From NCBI GenBank assembly GCA_026770025.1, contig JAMXDE010000019.1:186001-250000 (forward strand): a stretch of DNA of 64,000 bases, given 5' to 3'. Under the pieces are notes generated by a model. The model was given only the letters and a program-made list of their open reading frames with translations. It was not told where the DNA came from and did no database searches. Shown piece after piece: positions 54,468 to 64,000 of this stretch (position 1 is the first letter of the stretch; every line of letters begins with the position of its first letter). The stretch comes from Craspedostauros australis (lineage: Eukaryota; Bacillariophyta; Bacillariophyceae; Mastogloiales; Achnanthaceae). The translations under genes and the position numbers were made by a program.

Positions 54468-54471
54468 CAAG
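54468..54471. repeat. Target-site duplication CAAG, right copy
   Basis: Follows the right inverted repeat and continues TGTATGTCAG as in unit B. Confidence 0.75.
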
Positions 54472-55211
54472 TGTATGTCAGGAATCGGGTGTTCTGGAAC
54501 ACTGCGTTACCGCACCTCCCAATGGTGGATAGGATCGAGCGTCTTGAAATATAGTGTTACCGCACCCCCCAATGTGGCTCCTCGTGAGACTCTGAAATAT
54601 GAGGCGCATGGCGAAGGAGCCAACACCGCGTAACAAATGTGCAAGGGGCGGAGATGAACGACTCGCGACCAACTTCACCATAACGTGATAATTGCCCCAT
54701 GTCGCAGCAAACAAGAAAAGAGGTTTCGAAAAGGACCAGGGTCACGAAGTGCTAAATGGCACGCGTGCGAGCCCCACATGACAAGCCGGCGAGTGTTGAG
54801 TGACGACGGATGACTGCCTCAACACGAGACATTGTGAAAACAGTCATCGGACCTGTTTTCGTGGAACGTGGAGATGGCGAACCCTGAATGGGGTCCTATT
54901 GTGAGTTGTCCGAGGACTATTTCCGACCAGTATTTTCGATGAAAACGATTAGTAAAGAGGGAAGAAGTACATTGAAAGCTGTCATGGCCTGGCCGAGTAC
55001 TGGAGGTCACCGAAGGCTTGCATGCCCCGGTTGTACGCCCTCTGACTAACTCCTACAAATACAATATTCCACAAAACAAGAGCTGACCCAATTGCCGACG
55101 GTTGCGATTGAGAAGCTGCTGGGTATTGGCAAGGCAAGGAGAAGAAGCAAGGCAAGGCCCGTGCCAGCAGGACTGTGAGACCAACGCAACGACTTCCAAC
55201 CCTCAATCAAC
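54472..55211. other. Intergenic DNA of unit A resumed
   Basis: About 740 bp matching 61549-62282 of unit B with scattered substitutions. It should hold the sulfotransferase promoter and 5' leader. No conserved frame. Confidence 0.75.
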
Positions 55212-55217
55212 GATGTC
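55212..55217. repeat. 6-bp duplication GATGTC, left copy (contains the start codon)
   Basis: GATGTC here and at 55863-55868; unit B has it once at 62283-62288, where ATGTC opens the sulfotransferase frame. Confidence 0.88.
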
Positions 55218-55862
55218 TGTCAGGAATCGAGGGTACGACTATGTCAGAAAGATACCCATGATTGCCGCAACTCCCAACATTATTTGTCACACCTTTGGAT
55301 ATTATTCGTCACACCATTGAATATTATCCATTCCACCCACGACACGAATCACACGGGAATGACCTCAGTCTTACCAAGCAAACAAGCCTGTCCTCTGTGA
55401 ATCAAGAAAAGGCCACGATATCTAAATCATGTGAAGGAAGATGATGACCGACACATTGATGATCAACCCATCTGGAGATCATGGCACGTGTCACCCACGG
55501 ACTAGAACAACTCAGAAAGGGCATCATCCATGACACCAATCATGACACCAATCGTAAAGTTCGGTGTCAGGAGATCAAGAGCGAAACGCAAGACTGTGGA
55601 ATCGTACCGCAGGGAATGTAGAATAAGGATATGCACGACAAGGTGCATGACAAAGGATGCCTGCGGATGCGATCTCATGTATGCAAGCGATGATTCATGA
55701 TGATGAGATGCATGAACGCAACAGTATAACACGATGCTGCTGTAGGAGATGCTATATGAGAAACGAAAGGCAAAGGAGCTGAAGAGAATGAGCTCACAGT
55801 TCTGAATAGTACGGTCTAACAACGAATTAGGTCTTACTAACACTAACCCCGGATTTCCAACA
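55218..55862. mobile_element. Solo LTR inserted at the sulfotransferase start codon (645 bp)
   Basis: Begins TGTCAGGAATCGAGGG and ends CCCCGGATTTCCAACA, flanked by GATGTC duplications, and absent from unit B, which supplies the empty site. Same family as 53461-54228 by its two ends. Confidence 0.85.
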
Positions 55863-55981
55863 GATGTCGGTCATCCAGAAATACAGACTGGGGATGCTGT
55901 GTCTGGCAATCGCATCCTTTGCCTTCAACTATGGGGCTCTGTCTGGCATGTCGATGAACGCACAACGAGATACCGATATTG

Positions 55982-55986
55982 ATGTG
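55982..55986. repeat. Probable target duplication ATGTG, left copy
   Basis: ATGTG here against ACGTG at 57543-57547; unit B has one ACGTG (GACATTGACGTGCC). One C-to-T difference. Confidence 0.55.
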
Positions 55987-57542
55987 TCTGTTGGCAAGTT
56001 CCGTGATTGGATGCCGACAGTTGTGGAAGATGGTGTTGTTGATAGTCGCTCTGTTTGCTATTTCATTAGTTGAGCACTCCGATCCTCTTGGTGTCCATTC
56101 TCTTGCCTGATGCTCTTGGCACGTTTGTCTATCTTGTAGATTGGGTCGTCCGACTATGAGTTGGCACGCGAGATGCTCTCTCGCTGCTATCGTATTCTCT
56201 CTCTCTCAATATTCCATGTTCGTGTTGCACGATACTCCGTGTTCGATGTGTACTCCGCATTCGACACTCTGTTCATTCACTACGGGTTCCTACTCCATGA
56301 GTACTTACCACTTGAACTCCTCTTTGTGTATCCATGATCTCCATCCCCTTCAGTCATTGAATCTTCACCTTCTGCTTCTGACATGGAGACAGATGTCGAC
56401 ATGGTGACATGATGACATCCTGTCAACTTCAGTAAGCGTCCTTCTGCTCTCCAGATGTCACGTTCCATTGGTGATGCAGTAGTCTGTCAGATGATATCAT
56501 CATCTGAGGTTTAGTTGGGAGGTACCTTGAGATTCGCTTGGTACCATACGTTTTCATTGATGGATGAACGGACGATATCCCTGAATCTCTCAGAAATTGT
56601 TGATTACAGTTGGATTTTTGTGTACTATTGTGACACGATCCGAAAAGGATGGCCTAGTTGACTGCCAGATTTTAGGAATCTGATGGTGAAGTCAACTTGG
56701 GGCGACCGTCTGGGGAATAGTAGTGAATGACAATGAATAGATTAGTGTTGTTGTGCTGACCTTGAGTTGTGCTATTTGTTATTTGAATAGTCTGCATTGT
56801 GAGTTGATCAGTTTGAGATGTAGGATGAAGAAACGGTAATCAATTGAGTAGTGCGGCTCTGCACTGACCTTCAGAGGTTCAGTGCTGCGAGCGGACAGGT
56901 CCTCTCTTTCTCTCTTTCTCCACTATCTCATCGTAGTCGTTCTACGGTTGAGTACAAAGCCTTGACACCTTGATTGAAGTTGAGATCAAGAACACAGGTT
57001 GTCAAGCCAAGGGAATTGTTGTAGGATTCCCTGCATGTATTGAAGCAGGGAGGATCTCTTGGCTATTGTCGTGCAGGGTTGCCAGCTGGTATAGCTGACA
57101 ATGGAATCCAGATTGACTGCATCGCAAGAGTTCAGAAGAGCATATAGTTCCCAGGGTGCCTTGATCCCATTGACTCGAGTAGTATTTGAGTCAGTGGTGA
57201 TTCATGAGTGAAAGTGGGAGAAGGAGGGAAAAGCGTAATTGTTCCGTATTTGTTGGTGGGAGGTTTCGCGCCAAAATTTCGTGCCAAAATAATTTCATGG
57301 TGCGACAAGGAACACACTGAGTGAAAAGTAGTCCGTTCTTTAGATGAACTTCAACTATTGCAAATTTCCTCCAGAAATTCTGCTAATTTTCGTGTGTTCC
57401 ATTTGTGTTGTGATTCTGACAAATCGCAGCATACTATTGACGCGAATGTAGTTACACCGTCCGTACATGTATAAGAGAATAACGGGTGAACGATGCACAT
57501 ATACACGTACGTCTTAACATATACTCACATGTACATCTCGAC
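55987..57542. mobile_element. 1.56-kb insertion of unknown class in the sulfotransferase gene
   Basis: Absent at the matching site of unit B. Starts TCTGTTGGCAAG and ends CATCTCGAC. No protein-coding frame, no clear terminal inverted repeat and no poly-A tail found by eye. Internal CT run near 56199-56208 and a TATAAGAG near 57470. May be non-autonomous or a solo LTR of another family. Confidence 0.7.
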
Positions 57543-57723
57543 ACGTGCCACCGCAACGAATGTCAACAGATGCTGCTGCTGGTAGTCCATCTCAAGCAAC
57601 TACCATCATGGAGAAGGGTGCTTCACCACAAGCAACGTCGACACCAAAGTCGAGGCAGGAGAGTGCTGTTCATGATAAACGCACATCCCAAGCGAAGGAT
57701 CAAGAATCGGGCACCCAGCGTGA

Positions 57724-57737
57724 CACTCGACACTCGA
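57724..57737. repeat. Tandem 7-bp duplication causing a frameshift
   Basis: CACTCGA twice; unit B has it once (near 62584-62590). The extra seven bases shift the frame of the unit A sulfotransferase. Confidence 0.88.
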
Positions 57738-59146
57738 CAATCCATAGCACCTTCCACGAACAATACAGACGACAACACCGCAGATGTGGTCAGAACGAAA
57801 TGGTGGGAACCGTTTGTCAATTCCACGGCGCGTGTATTTCATGCGCATCCAGCATCCATGTCAAGTGAGAAAGGCAGCCACGGCGTCCCTTTCAACCACA
57901 TCCAGGCATCAGCTCGGCACCATGCATGGTGCTTAACCCTGGGAACAGATGATCATTACAAGAAAGCGACCACAACGGCAGCCCAGCCAGACTATTCAGC
58001 CCAGCCAGGCTATTCATTCATTTACAATCAACCCGAACTTCCCATGATTGGGATCCTCTATGTGAAGTCGCACAAGGCTTCATCCAGCACATGCGAAGGG
58101 GTGAATGAGCACATTGCACATCAAGTTGCAAAACGGCAGTTCGCACATATGATGGCATCCACGGAAAATCACACATTGGAATCGCACCCTTCCAATCCAA
58201 CTCATGCTGTTGGTGAATCAGCAGACTCTTATCCGTTCAGTCGCAACTTGGTGTGCCCGCATCAGAATCGTCACGAGTTTGCAAATGACAAATGGCACGG
58301 ATCCGACCGAAAGCCCGCACCTGAATCCTTGCTGTGGACAATGGTGCGACAACCCAACAACCGTGATTTGTCACAGATATATCATCTGCGCGTCTCACGC
58401 ATGAAGATGAAACCGACGGATGACAATGTCATCTCGATTCTGAGGCAACATCGTCTGCGTGGGAGGCAGACACGATATCTCTTGCCAAAGCGGGCCTTGG
58501 AACGGAAGGTCGCACCATCCGTCGTCCGCAACCATCCAGAACGTGTTGCCAACATCATTCAAACGGAGATTCTGCGTCACTATGACTTCATCGGCGTCAC
58601 GGAACGGATGGTGGAGTCGCTCGCCGTCATGACGTTGCTTTGGGACCTCAAACCAGCCGACGTGGTCGTTCTCAGCGCTAAGCGGGCGGGCAATTATGAT
58701 GACGGTGGGAAGCATCATGTTTGCACCAAGATTCAGCCCGTCCAGCGTACTGCGGCCGTACAGGAATACATGAAGTCCTACGATGCCTACGAGATCGAAC
58801 ACGCCGACTTTCTGCTATACGCTGCAGTGCAAGAGTCGTTGGACCGCGCCATCGCGTCGTTGGGAGTGCAGCGCGTGCAGCAACGTGTCAACGAGATACG
58901 GCGGTTACAAAGTGCGGCGGAGGAGGAGTGCGAAGCCTCGGCCGTCTGTCCGTGTTCTTCGGATGGAACATACCAGGACGCGTCTGTGAAGAACTGCTAT
59001 GTTCAGGACGCGGGATGCGGGTACCCTTGCGTCGATGCGCTTTTGGAGCAACGCAGTGGTATGTAGAATGGGTCGGCAGCGTCACTTCCGACCAATCGAT
59101 CATCAATCGGGGGCACTTGCGAAAAAGGGGAGTGCATTCACACAAG

Positions 59147-59599
59147 ATGGCAGCAAGTCTATGGTTGCCAAGCCTGGTCGTTTCATGTCGCGCTGGATGA
59201 GAGGTCACCTCCTACCCACATGAAAATCGAGGAAGCCCATGGTGAAGATCCCCATCTCACTCTATCTTCCACTCTACTCCGCCCCCGCCATCTCTGTCAC
59301 AGAGCGGATTTGGGTAAAGTACGCGGAGTAACAAGGATGCAACACAAGAAGCAAGCAAATGGATGAGACCGCAATATCACTCCACTTGTATTCAACTCGT
59401 ACTCTTATTCGTACTTGTCCTCTTCCTCTTCCTCGTACAGCACTCTGCTCCACTCTACTCGACTCTTATCCATAGTGGCAGCGGCGTGATGGGCGCAAAA
59501 CTCGCCGAAATGGCGCCAACGAAACGCTGACTTGCGATGGGCGGAGAGAACTTTGTGTGACAGGGATACACTTGCTCTTTTGGCTTGAACTCTTGAGAA
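59147..59599. other. Junction between duplicated units A and B
   Basis: About 450 bp with no gene, partly CT/ACTC-rich (near 59410-59465). Whether unit A extends further right is hidden because unit B is cut by the window end. Confidence 0.5.
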
Positions 59600-59610
59600 T
59601 GATCAGAACT

Positions 59611-61083
59611 TCATCTTGTGTCTGTTGGCTGTAATTCGGCAGGAGGAACCACATCATGACGTTCGCCAATCCCCTGCAACAAAACTTGCGCCGTCTCGTG
59701 ACCCACGCTCCTGACAAACCCCGAGACCCAGCCTCGCGTGTTGGTATCGAAGATCTTGGACCGCTGGATATTTCGGTCGTACACCTCGTCCGTCCGAGTC
59801 CATTTCAAACCAGCCCGGGGATCTTCGCGGAACGTGAAGTGACGCCGATCACCGATGTAATGATGAACTATGATAGGCGACAAGTTGGCATTCATGTGAC
59901 CTTGCCCTTGCGTGCAGATGGCCTTGATCGGTCTGTGCGGATTGCAAGCGCGGTTGCCCAGATCCTTCTCTGGGTCGATGCCGGATACATCCACGATAGC
60001 CTTTCCCATGCCGCTGTTCTGAAACGGAAGGTGCCAGTTCCACCGGTATGTGTGGAACTTGGATTGCTTCCAGGTGGTGGACATGCCTTCGAATTCCGTC
60101 GTGTTGGCTGCTGCGATATCACGGCTCCTCTCGCGAGATCCAAACAGCAACCGGCGGAAACCGACACAGGGACTCGAGATCATGGCGGAGATATTGGACC
60201 GCCTTCCCAAGTCCAGGAGCTCCATCATCGTGATGCGGTCGAACGTTGGGAGTATCGTAGCCTTGTTCGCTGACGCTTGTGTTGTCGTTGCTCTCGATTG
60301 CTGCGACGAGTGCGAATCATCGACGGAGATCCCAATGCGATATTCCGGCATCACGTTCTGATTGGGAATGAGGAATTCGTCGATATCATGCGTCGTCACC
60401 CATGACCACTTTCCCTCCGAGTGCAATTGCAAGAAGCACTTCCTCATGAACTCGTGCTGCCGACGGTAGAAATAATCCGTCTGTTGCCTGGGATCCATGG
60501 CCTCGTGCTGCTCATCGGACAGCTCAGCATCGCCAAGAACATAGGTCGCATTCCAGATATCCGCGTCCAACATCCCGCGAGATGTGTATCGTTCGAGTAT
60601 CTCCATCGGCGATGTCTTGGCACGTGGATCTGGATGGAAGATGAGCCGTCTCATCGGCATGTTGTGATAGTGGAAGGCGAGCCATTCGATGAGGTTGTGG
60701 TTATCGTCCTTCCACAGCAGACACGCCGCCATGCCCGCTCCTGCTGTGACGTTGTCATGATGGTACCTTCCGATGGGGACATCCTTGAATGACCCCGGTT
60801 GCTCCTGAACGAGGGTGGCATCCGATGTTTCTGCCAGGACTTCGGTCAATCGAAGGAGATCATCCGCGGCATCATCGGTGCCGAGTTGGGAGGCATTGCG
60901 GCTCGCCCATCTGCCGGCGACCGCGAATTGCAGTGCGGTCAGCAATGCGACTGGCAACAACATCAATGAAAGAACGGACGGCTTCTTTTCCATCGTTGTC
61001 ATTGTCTTCTTCTTCTTCGTCTTCCGTCTATTGATCTTGCTCCGTCTTGGTTTCTTGGGCTCTTTGGTTTCTTGGTCTTCCAT
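59611..61083 (-). CDS. GT92-family glycosyltransferase, paralogue 4 (unit B, 490 aa)
   Basis: ATG 61083 to the stop at 59611. Near-identical to the 48028-49506 gene, with the same basic tail and anchor (LSLMLLPVALLTALQFAVA). It keeps the family consensus at positions changed in the unit A twin: DDNHNLIEW, YRRQHEF and HDIDEFL (near residue 231). Two residues shorter through small indels in the Lys/Thr tail and a Gln/Ala stretch. The best candidate for the functional enzyme of the pair. Predicted Golgi, nucleotide-sugar dependent; acceptor unknown. Confidence 0.9.
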   Translation of the reverse strand: MEDQETKEPKKPRRSKINRRKTKKKKTMTTMEKKPSVLSLMLLPVALLTALQFAVAGRWASRNASQLGTDDAADDLLRLTEVLAETSDATLVQEQPGSFKDVPIGRYHHDNVTAGAGMAACLLWKDDNHNLIEWLAFHYHNMPMRRLIFHPDPRAKTSPMEILERYTSRGMLDADIWNATYVLGDAELSDEQHEAMDPRQQTDYFYRRQHEFMRKCFLQLHSEGKWSWVTTHDIDEFLIPNQNVMPEYRIGISVDDSHSSQQSRATTTQASANKATILPTFDRITMMELLDLGRRSNISAMISSPCVGFRRLLFGSRERSRDIAAANTTEFEGMSTTWKQSKFHTYRWNWHLPFQNSGMGKAIVDVSGIDPEKDLGNRACNPHRPIKAICTQGQGHMNANLSPIIVHHYIGDRRHFTFREDPRAGLKWTRTDEVYDRNIQRSKIFDTNTRGWVSGFVRSVGHETAQVLLQGIGERHDVVPPAELQPTDTR

Positions 61084-62283
61084 GATTCTGATGTCCGCGA
61101 GATGCAGAGAGGGAGAGAGAGAAAAAGAGGTTTATTGGCAGGAAGGTGCTGATTGTGTTCGTCCTGGGTGGAGGCAAGGAAAGTGGAGTAGTCGTACTCT
61201 GCAGAGCAGGGCGGAATGGAGTGGTCAAGTGTTGAGCAGACGTGAACAAGGTGATAGAGAAAGCCGCCAAAGGGCACAAGTAGCTGGTGCAAACGTCTTG
61301 GCCCGTTGCTGCGTGCGCTGTTGGGAGGTTTCGTTTCGTATTTGCGAGTTGTCCGGACACAATGGTGACTTCCTGAAACCCGAAAATTGAATCTGAAGGA
61401 CAACCCAAGGCCCAATTCCGCGACAGTTCGAGCCGGTCATGCCCCAAAACAGCTTCGGGAAATGGCCATCTGTGGCTCTGTTTTTCGGGTTGGAGGAAGA
61501 TCCCGAAATACTTTGTGTCCTGCGAAGTGGTTGTTTCCAAGTGTATGTCAGCAATCGGGTGTTCTTTGACGCTGCGTTACCGTAACTCTCAACAGTGGAT
61601 AGGATCGAGCGTCTTGAAATATCGAGTTACCGCACCTCCCAATGTGGCTCCTCGTGAGACTCTGAAATATGAGGCGCATGGCGAAGGAGCCAACACCGCG
61701 TAACAAATGTGCAAGGGGCGGAGATGAACGATCCGCAACCAACATCACGATAAACATGATAATTGCCCCGTGTCACAGCGAACAAGAAAAGAGGTTTCGA
61801 AAAGGACCAGGGTCACAAAGTGCTAAATGGCACGCGTGCGAGCCCCACATGACAAGCCGGCGAGTGTTGAGTGACGACGGATGACTGCCTCAACACGAGA
61901 CATTGTGAAAACAGTCATCGGACCTGTTTTCGTGGAACGTGGAGATGGCGAACCCTGAATGGGGTCCTATTGTGAGTTGTCCAAGGACTATCTCCGACCA
62001 GTATTTTCGATGAAAACGATTAGTAAAGAGGGAAGAAGTACATTGAAAGCTGTCATGGCCTGGCCGAGTACTGGAGGTCACCGAAGGCTTGCATGCCCCG
62101 GTTGTACGCCCTCTGACTAACTCCCACAAGTACAATATTCCACAAAACAAGAGCTGACCCAATTGCCGACGGTTGCGATTGAGAAGCTGCTGGGTATTGG
62201 CAGGGCAAGGCGAAGAAGCAAGGCAAGGCCCGCGGCAGCAGGACTGCGAGACCAACGCAACGACTTCCAACCCTCAATCAACG
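61084..62283. other. Shared upstream region of divergent GT92 and sulfotransferase genes (unit B)
   Basis: 1.2 kb between two divergent start codons, uninterrupted here. A common bidirectional promoter is possible. Short open frames in it are not conserved in unit A. Confidence 0.6.
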
Positions 62284-63918
62284 ATGTCGGTCATCCAGAA
62301 ATACAAACTGGGGATGCTGTGTCTGGTGATTGCATCCTTCGCCTTCAACTATGGGGCTCTGTCTGGCATGTCGATGAACGCATATCGAGATACCGACATT
62401 GACGTGCCACCGCATCGAATGTCAACAGATGCCGCTGCTGGTAGTCCATCTCAAGCAACTACCGTCATGGAGAAGGGTGCTTCAATATAAGCAACGTCGA
62501 CGCCAAAGTCGAGGCAGGAGAGTGCTGTTCATGATAAACGCACATCCCAAGCGAAGGATCAAGAATCGGGCACCCAACGTGACACTCGACAATCCATAAC
62601 ACCGTCCACGAACAATACAGACGACAACACCGCAGATGTGGTCAGAACGAAATGGTGGGAACCGTTTGTCAATTCCACGGCGCGTGTATTTCATGCGCAT
62701 CCAGCATCCATGTCAAGTGAGAAAGGCATCCACGGCGTCCCTTTCAACCACATCCAGGCACCAGCACGGCACCATGCATGGTGCTCAACCCTGGGAACGG
62801 ATGATCATTACAAGAAAGCGACCACAACGGCAGCCCAGCCAGACTATTCAGCCCAGCCAGGCTATTCATTCATATACAATCAACCCAAGCTTCCCATGAT
62901 TGGGATCCTCTATGTAAAGTCGCACAAGGCTTCATCCAGCACATGCGAAGGCGTGAATGAGCACATTGCACATCAAGTTGCAAAACGGCAGTTCGCACAT
63001 ATGATGGCATCCACGGCAAATCACACATTGGCACCGCACCCTTCCAATCCAACTCATGCTGCCGGTGAATCAGCAGACTCTTATCCGTTCAGTCGCAACT
63101 TGGTGTGCCCGCATCAGAATCGTCATGAGTTTGCAAATGACAAATGGCACGGAGCCGACCGAAAGCCCGCACCTGAATCCTTGCTGTGGACAATGGTGCG
63201 ACAGCCCAACAACCGTGATTTGTCACAGGTATATCATCTGCGCGTCTCACGCATGAAGTAGAAACCGACGGATGACAATGTCATCTCGATTCTGAGGCAA
63301 CATCGTCTGCGTGGGAGGCAGACACGATGTCTCTTGCCAAAGCGGGCCTTGGAACGGAAGGTCGCACCATCCGTCGTCCGCAACCATCCAGAACGCGTTG
63401 CCAACATCATTCAAACGGAGATTCTGCGTCACTATGACTTCATCGGCGTCACGGAACGGATGGTGGAGTCGCTCGCCGTCATGACGTTGCTTTGGGACCT
63501 CGAACCAGCCGACGTGGTCGTTCTCAGCGCTAAGCGGGCGGGCAATTATGATGACGGTGGGAAGCATCATGTTTGCACCAAGATTCAGCCCGTCCAGCAT
63601 ACTGCGGCCGTACAGGAATACATGAAGTCCTACGATGCCTACGAGATCGAACACGCCGACTTTCTGCTATACGCTGCAGTGCAAGAGTCGTTGGACCGCA
63701 CCATCGCGTCGTTGGGAGTGCAACGCGTGCAGCAACGTGTCAACGAGATACGGCGGTTACAAAGTGCGGCGGAGGAGGAGTGCGAAGCCTCGGCCGTCTG
63801 TCCGTGTTCTTCGGATGGAACATACCAGGACGCGTCTGTGAAGAACTGCTATGTTCAGGACGCGGGATGCGGGCACCCTTGCGTCGATGCGCTTTTGGAG
63901 CAACGCAGTGGTATGTAG
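62284..63918 (+). pseudogene. Sulfotransferase-like gene of unit B, two in-frame stops
   Basis: ATG 62284 (MSVIQKYKLGMLCLVIASFAFNYG) gives the type II anchor. One frame runs the whole 545 codons to TAG 63916-63918 but is broken by TAA at 62488-62490 (unit A has CAA) and TAG at 63259-63261 (unit A has ATG). There is no frameshift between these parts, so this copy reveals the original frame that unit A has lost. The first stop falls between the anchor and the catalytic domain; the second falls just after the 3'-phosphate-binding motif (VRQPNNRDLSQVYH). Conserved end: YDFIGVTERM, KRAGNYDDGG, CYVQDAGCGHPCVD. Confidence 0.88.
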
Positions 63919-64000
63919 AATGGGTCGGCAGCGTCACTTCCGACGAATCGATCATCAATCGGGGGCACTTGCGAAAAAGATGAGTTCATTCACACAAGAT

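Larger units (their letters stand above)
55864..59066 (+). pseudogene. Sulfotransferase-like gene of unit A, broken by an insertion and a 7-bp duplication
   Basis: ATG 55864 opens MSVIQKYRLGMLCLAIASFAFNYG, a short tail plus membrane anchor (type II, Golgi-like). The frame enters a 1.56-kb insertion after residue ~41 and stops at 56073. The gene resumes at about 57548. A tandem 7-bp duplication (CACTCGA twice, 57724-57737) then shifts the frame relative to the anchor part. Beyond it the luminal domain is open to TAG 59064-59066. It shows the 3'-phosphate-binding motif of sulfotransferases (VRQPNNRDLSQIYH, R-x-P-x2-R-x2-S), QTRYLLP, YDFIGVTERM and a Cys-rich end (CYVQDAGCGYPCVD). The usual 5' loop (like KTGGS) is not clear; SSEKGSHGV is in its place. 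A frame starting at 57486 fuses insertion sequence to this domain and is not the original gene. Confidence 0.8.
48017..59146. repeat. Tandem segmental duplication, unit A (interrupted)
   Basis: Starting at TGATCAGAACTTC (48017), this unit matches unit B from 59600 onward at roughly 95 percent by eye: the GT92 gene, its upstream region, the intergenic DNA and the sulfotransferase-like gene in the same order and orientation. Unit A is longer because of three insertions (49965-54471, 55218-55868, about 55987-57547). The match continues to at least 59146, where the unit B copy runs off the window end. Confidence 0.9.
59600..64000. repeat. Tandem segmental duplication, unit B (cut by window end)
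   Basis: Same order as unit A: GT92 on minus, about 1.2 kb intergenic, sulfotransferase-like on plus. It lacks all three unit A insertions and so documents the ancestral empty sites. Confidence 0.92.

Noticed and set aside
55102-55320. Short plus frame spanning the LTR edge in unit A
   Set aside because: Upstream leader sequence read into the solo LTR; the equivalent in unit B is simply the leader running into the true ATG at 62284.
1-64000. CRISPR arrays, prokaryotic operons, Shine-Dalgarno sites
   Set aside because: None found; the splice sites, LTR elements and gene structure are eukaryotic.

Overview
This is a 64 kb window of nuclear DNA from a eukaryotic microalga, most likely a diatom or a close stramenopile. 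Three things point there: a single-ORF Ty1/copia element of the type common in diatoms (CoDi-like), long Gln/Asn/Ser-rich proteins with few or no introns, and clustered GT92 glycosyltransferases beside a sulfotransferase-like family typical of these algae. Genes are sparse, with many gene-poor stretches of 1-4 kb rich in microsatellites. Species assignment is inference; no rRNA, tRNA or organelle genes were seen.

Layout. 1-1468: 3' part of an RNase H-fold (transposase-like) gene cut by the window edge. 2547-9755: a complete, apparently very young copia retrotransposon on the minus strand, with identical 630-bp LTRs and a CCTCC target duplication. 11028-12504: a bZIP transcription factor with one intron, with several ACGT-core (CRE/G-box) sites upstream. 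16738-17871: TPR-like protein. 21602-24739: large Gln-rich unknown. 26829-27422: Cys-rich single-pass membrane protein. 27739-29412: DUF4239/bestrophin-like membrane protein. 33013-35415: Gln/Asn-rich putative nuclear protein. 35832-38033: Ser-rich protein with an ARM-like C-terminus. 40426-41349: hypothetical. 42082-43374: Arc1p/AIMP1-like tRNA-binding cofactor.

43985-64000 is the most informative part. Four GT92-family type II membrane glycosyltransferases lie on the minus strand. The last two belong to a tandem duplicated unit: GT92 (minus), about 1.2 kb of intergenic DNA, then a divergently oriented sulfotransferase-like gene (plus). Unit A starts at 48017 and unit B at 59600. Aligning the units by eye gives empty-site evidence for three insertions in unit A: a 4.5-kb piggyBac-type DNA transposon (49965-54467, CAAG duplication) that itself contains a solo LTR (53461-54228, 6-bp TCCGTC duplication); a second solo LTR of the same family inserted exactly at the sulfotransferase start codon (55218-55862, GATGTC duplication); and a 1.56-kb insertion of unknown type inside the gene. 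Unit B lacks all of these, but its sulfotransferase carries two in-frame stops. So the GT92 partner stays open in both units while the sulfotransferase partner has been broken independently in each.

Functional reading (inference): the GT92 and sulfotransferase families would act in the Golgi on extracellular or cell-wall glycans. The duplicated locus looks like a sulfated-glycan gene pair that is losing its sulfation half under heavy transposon activity.
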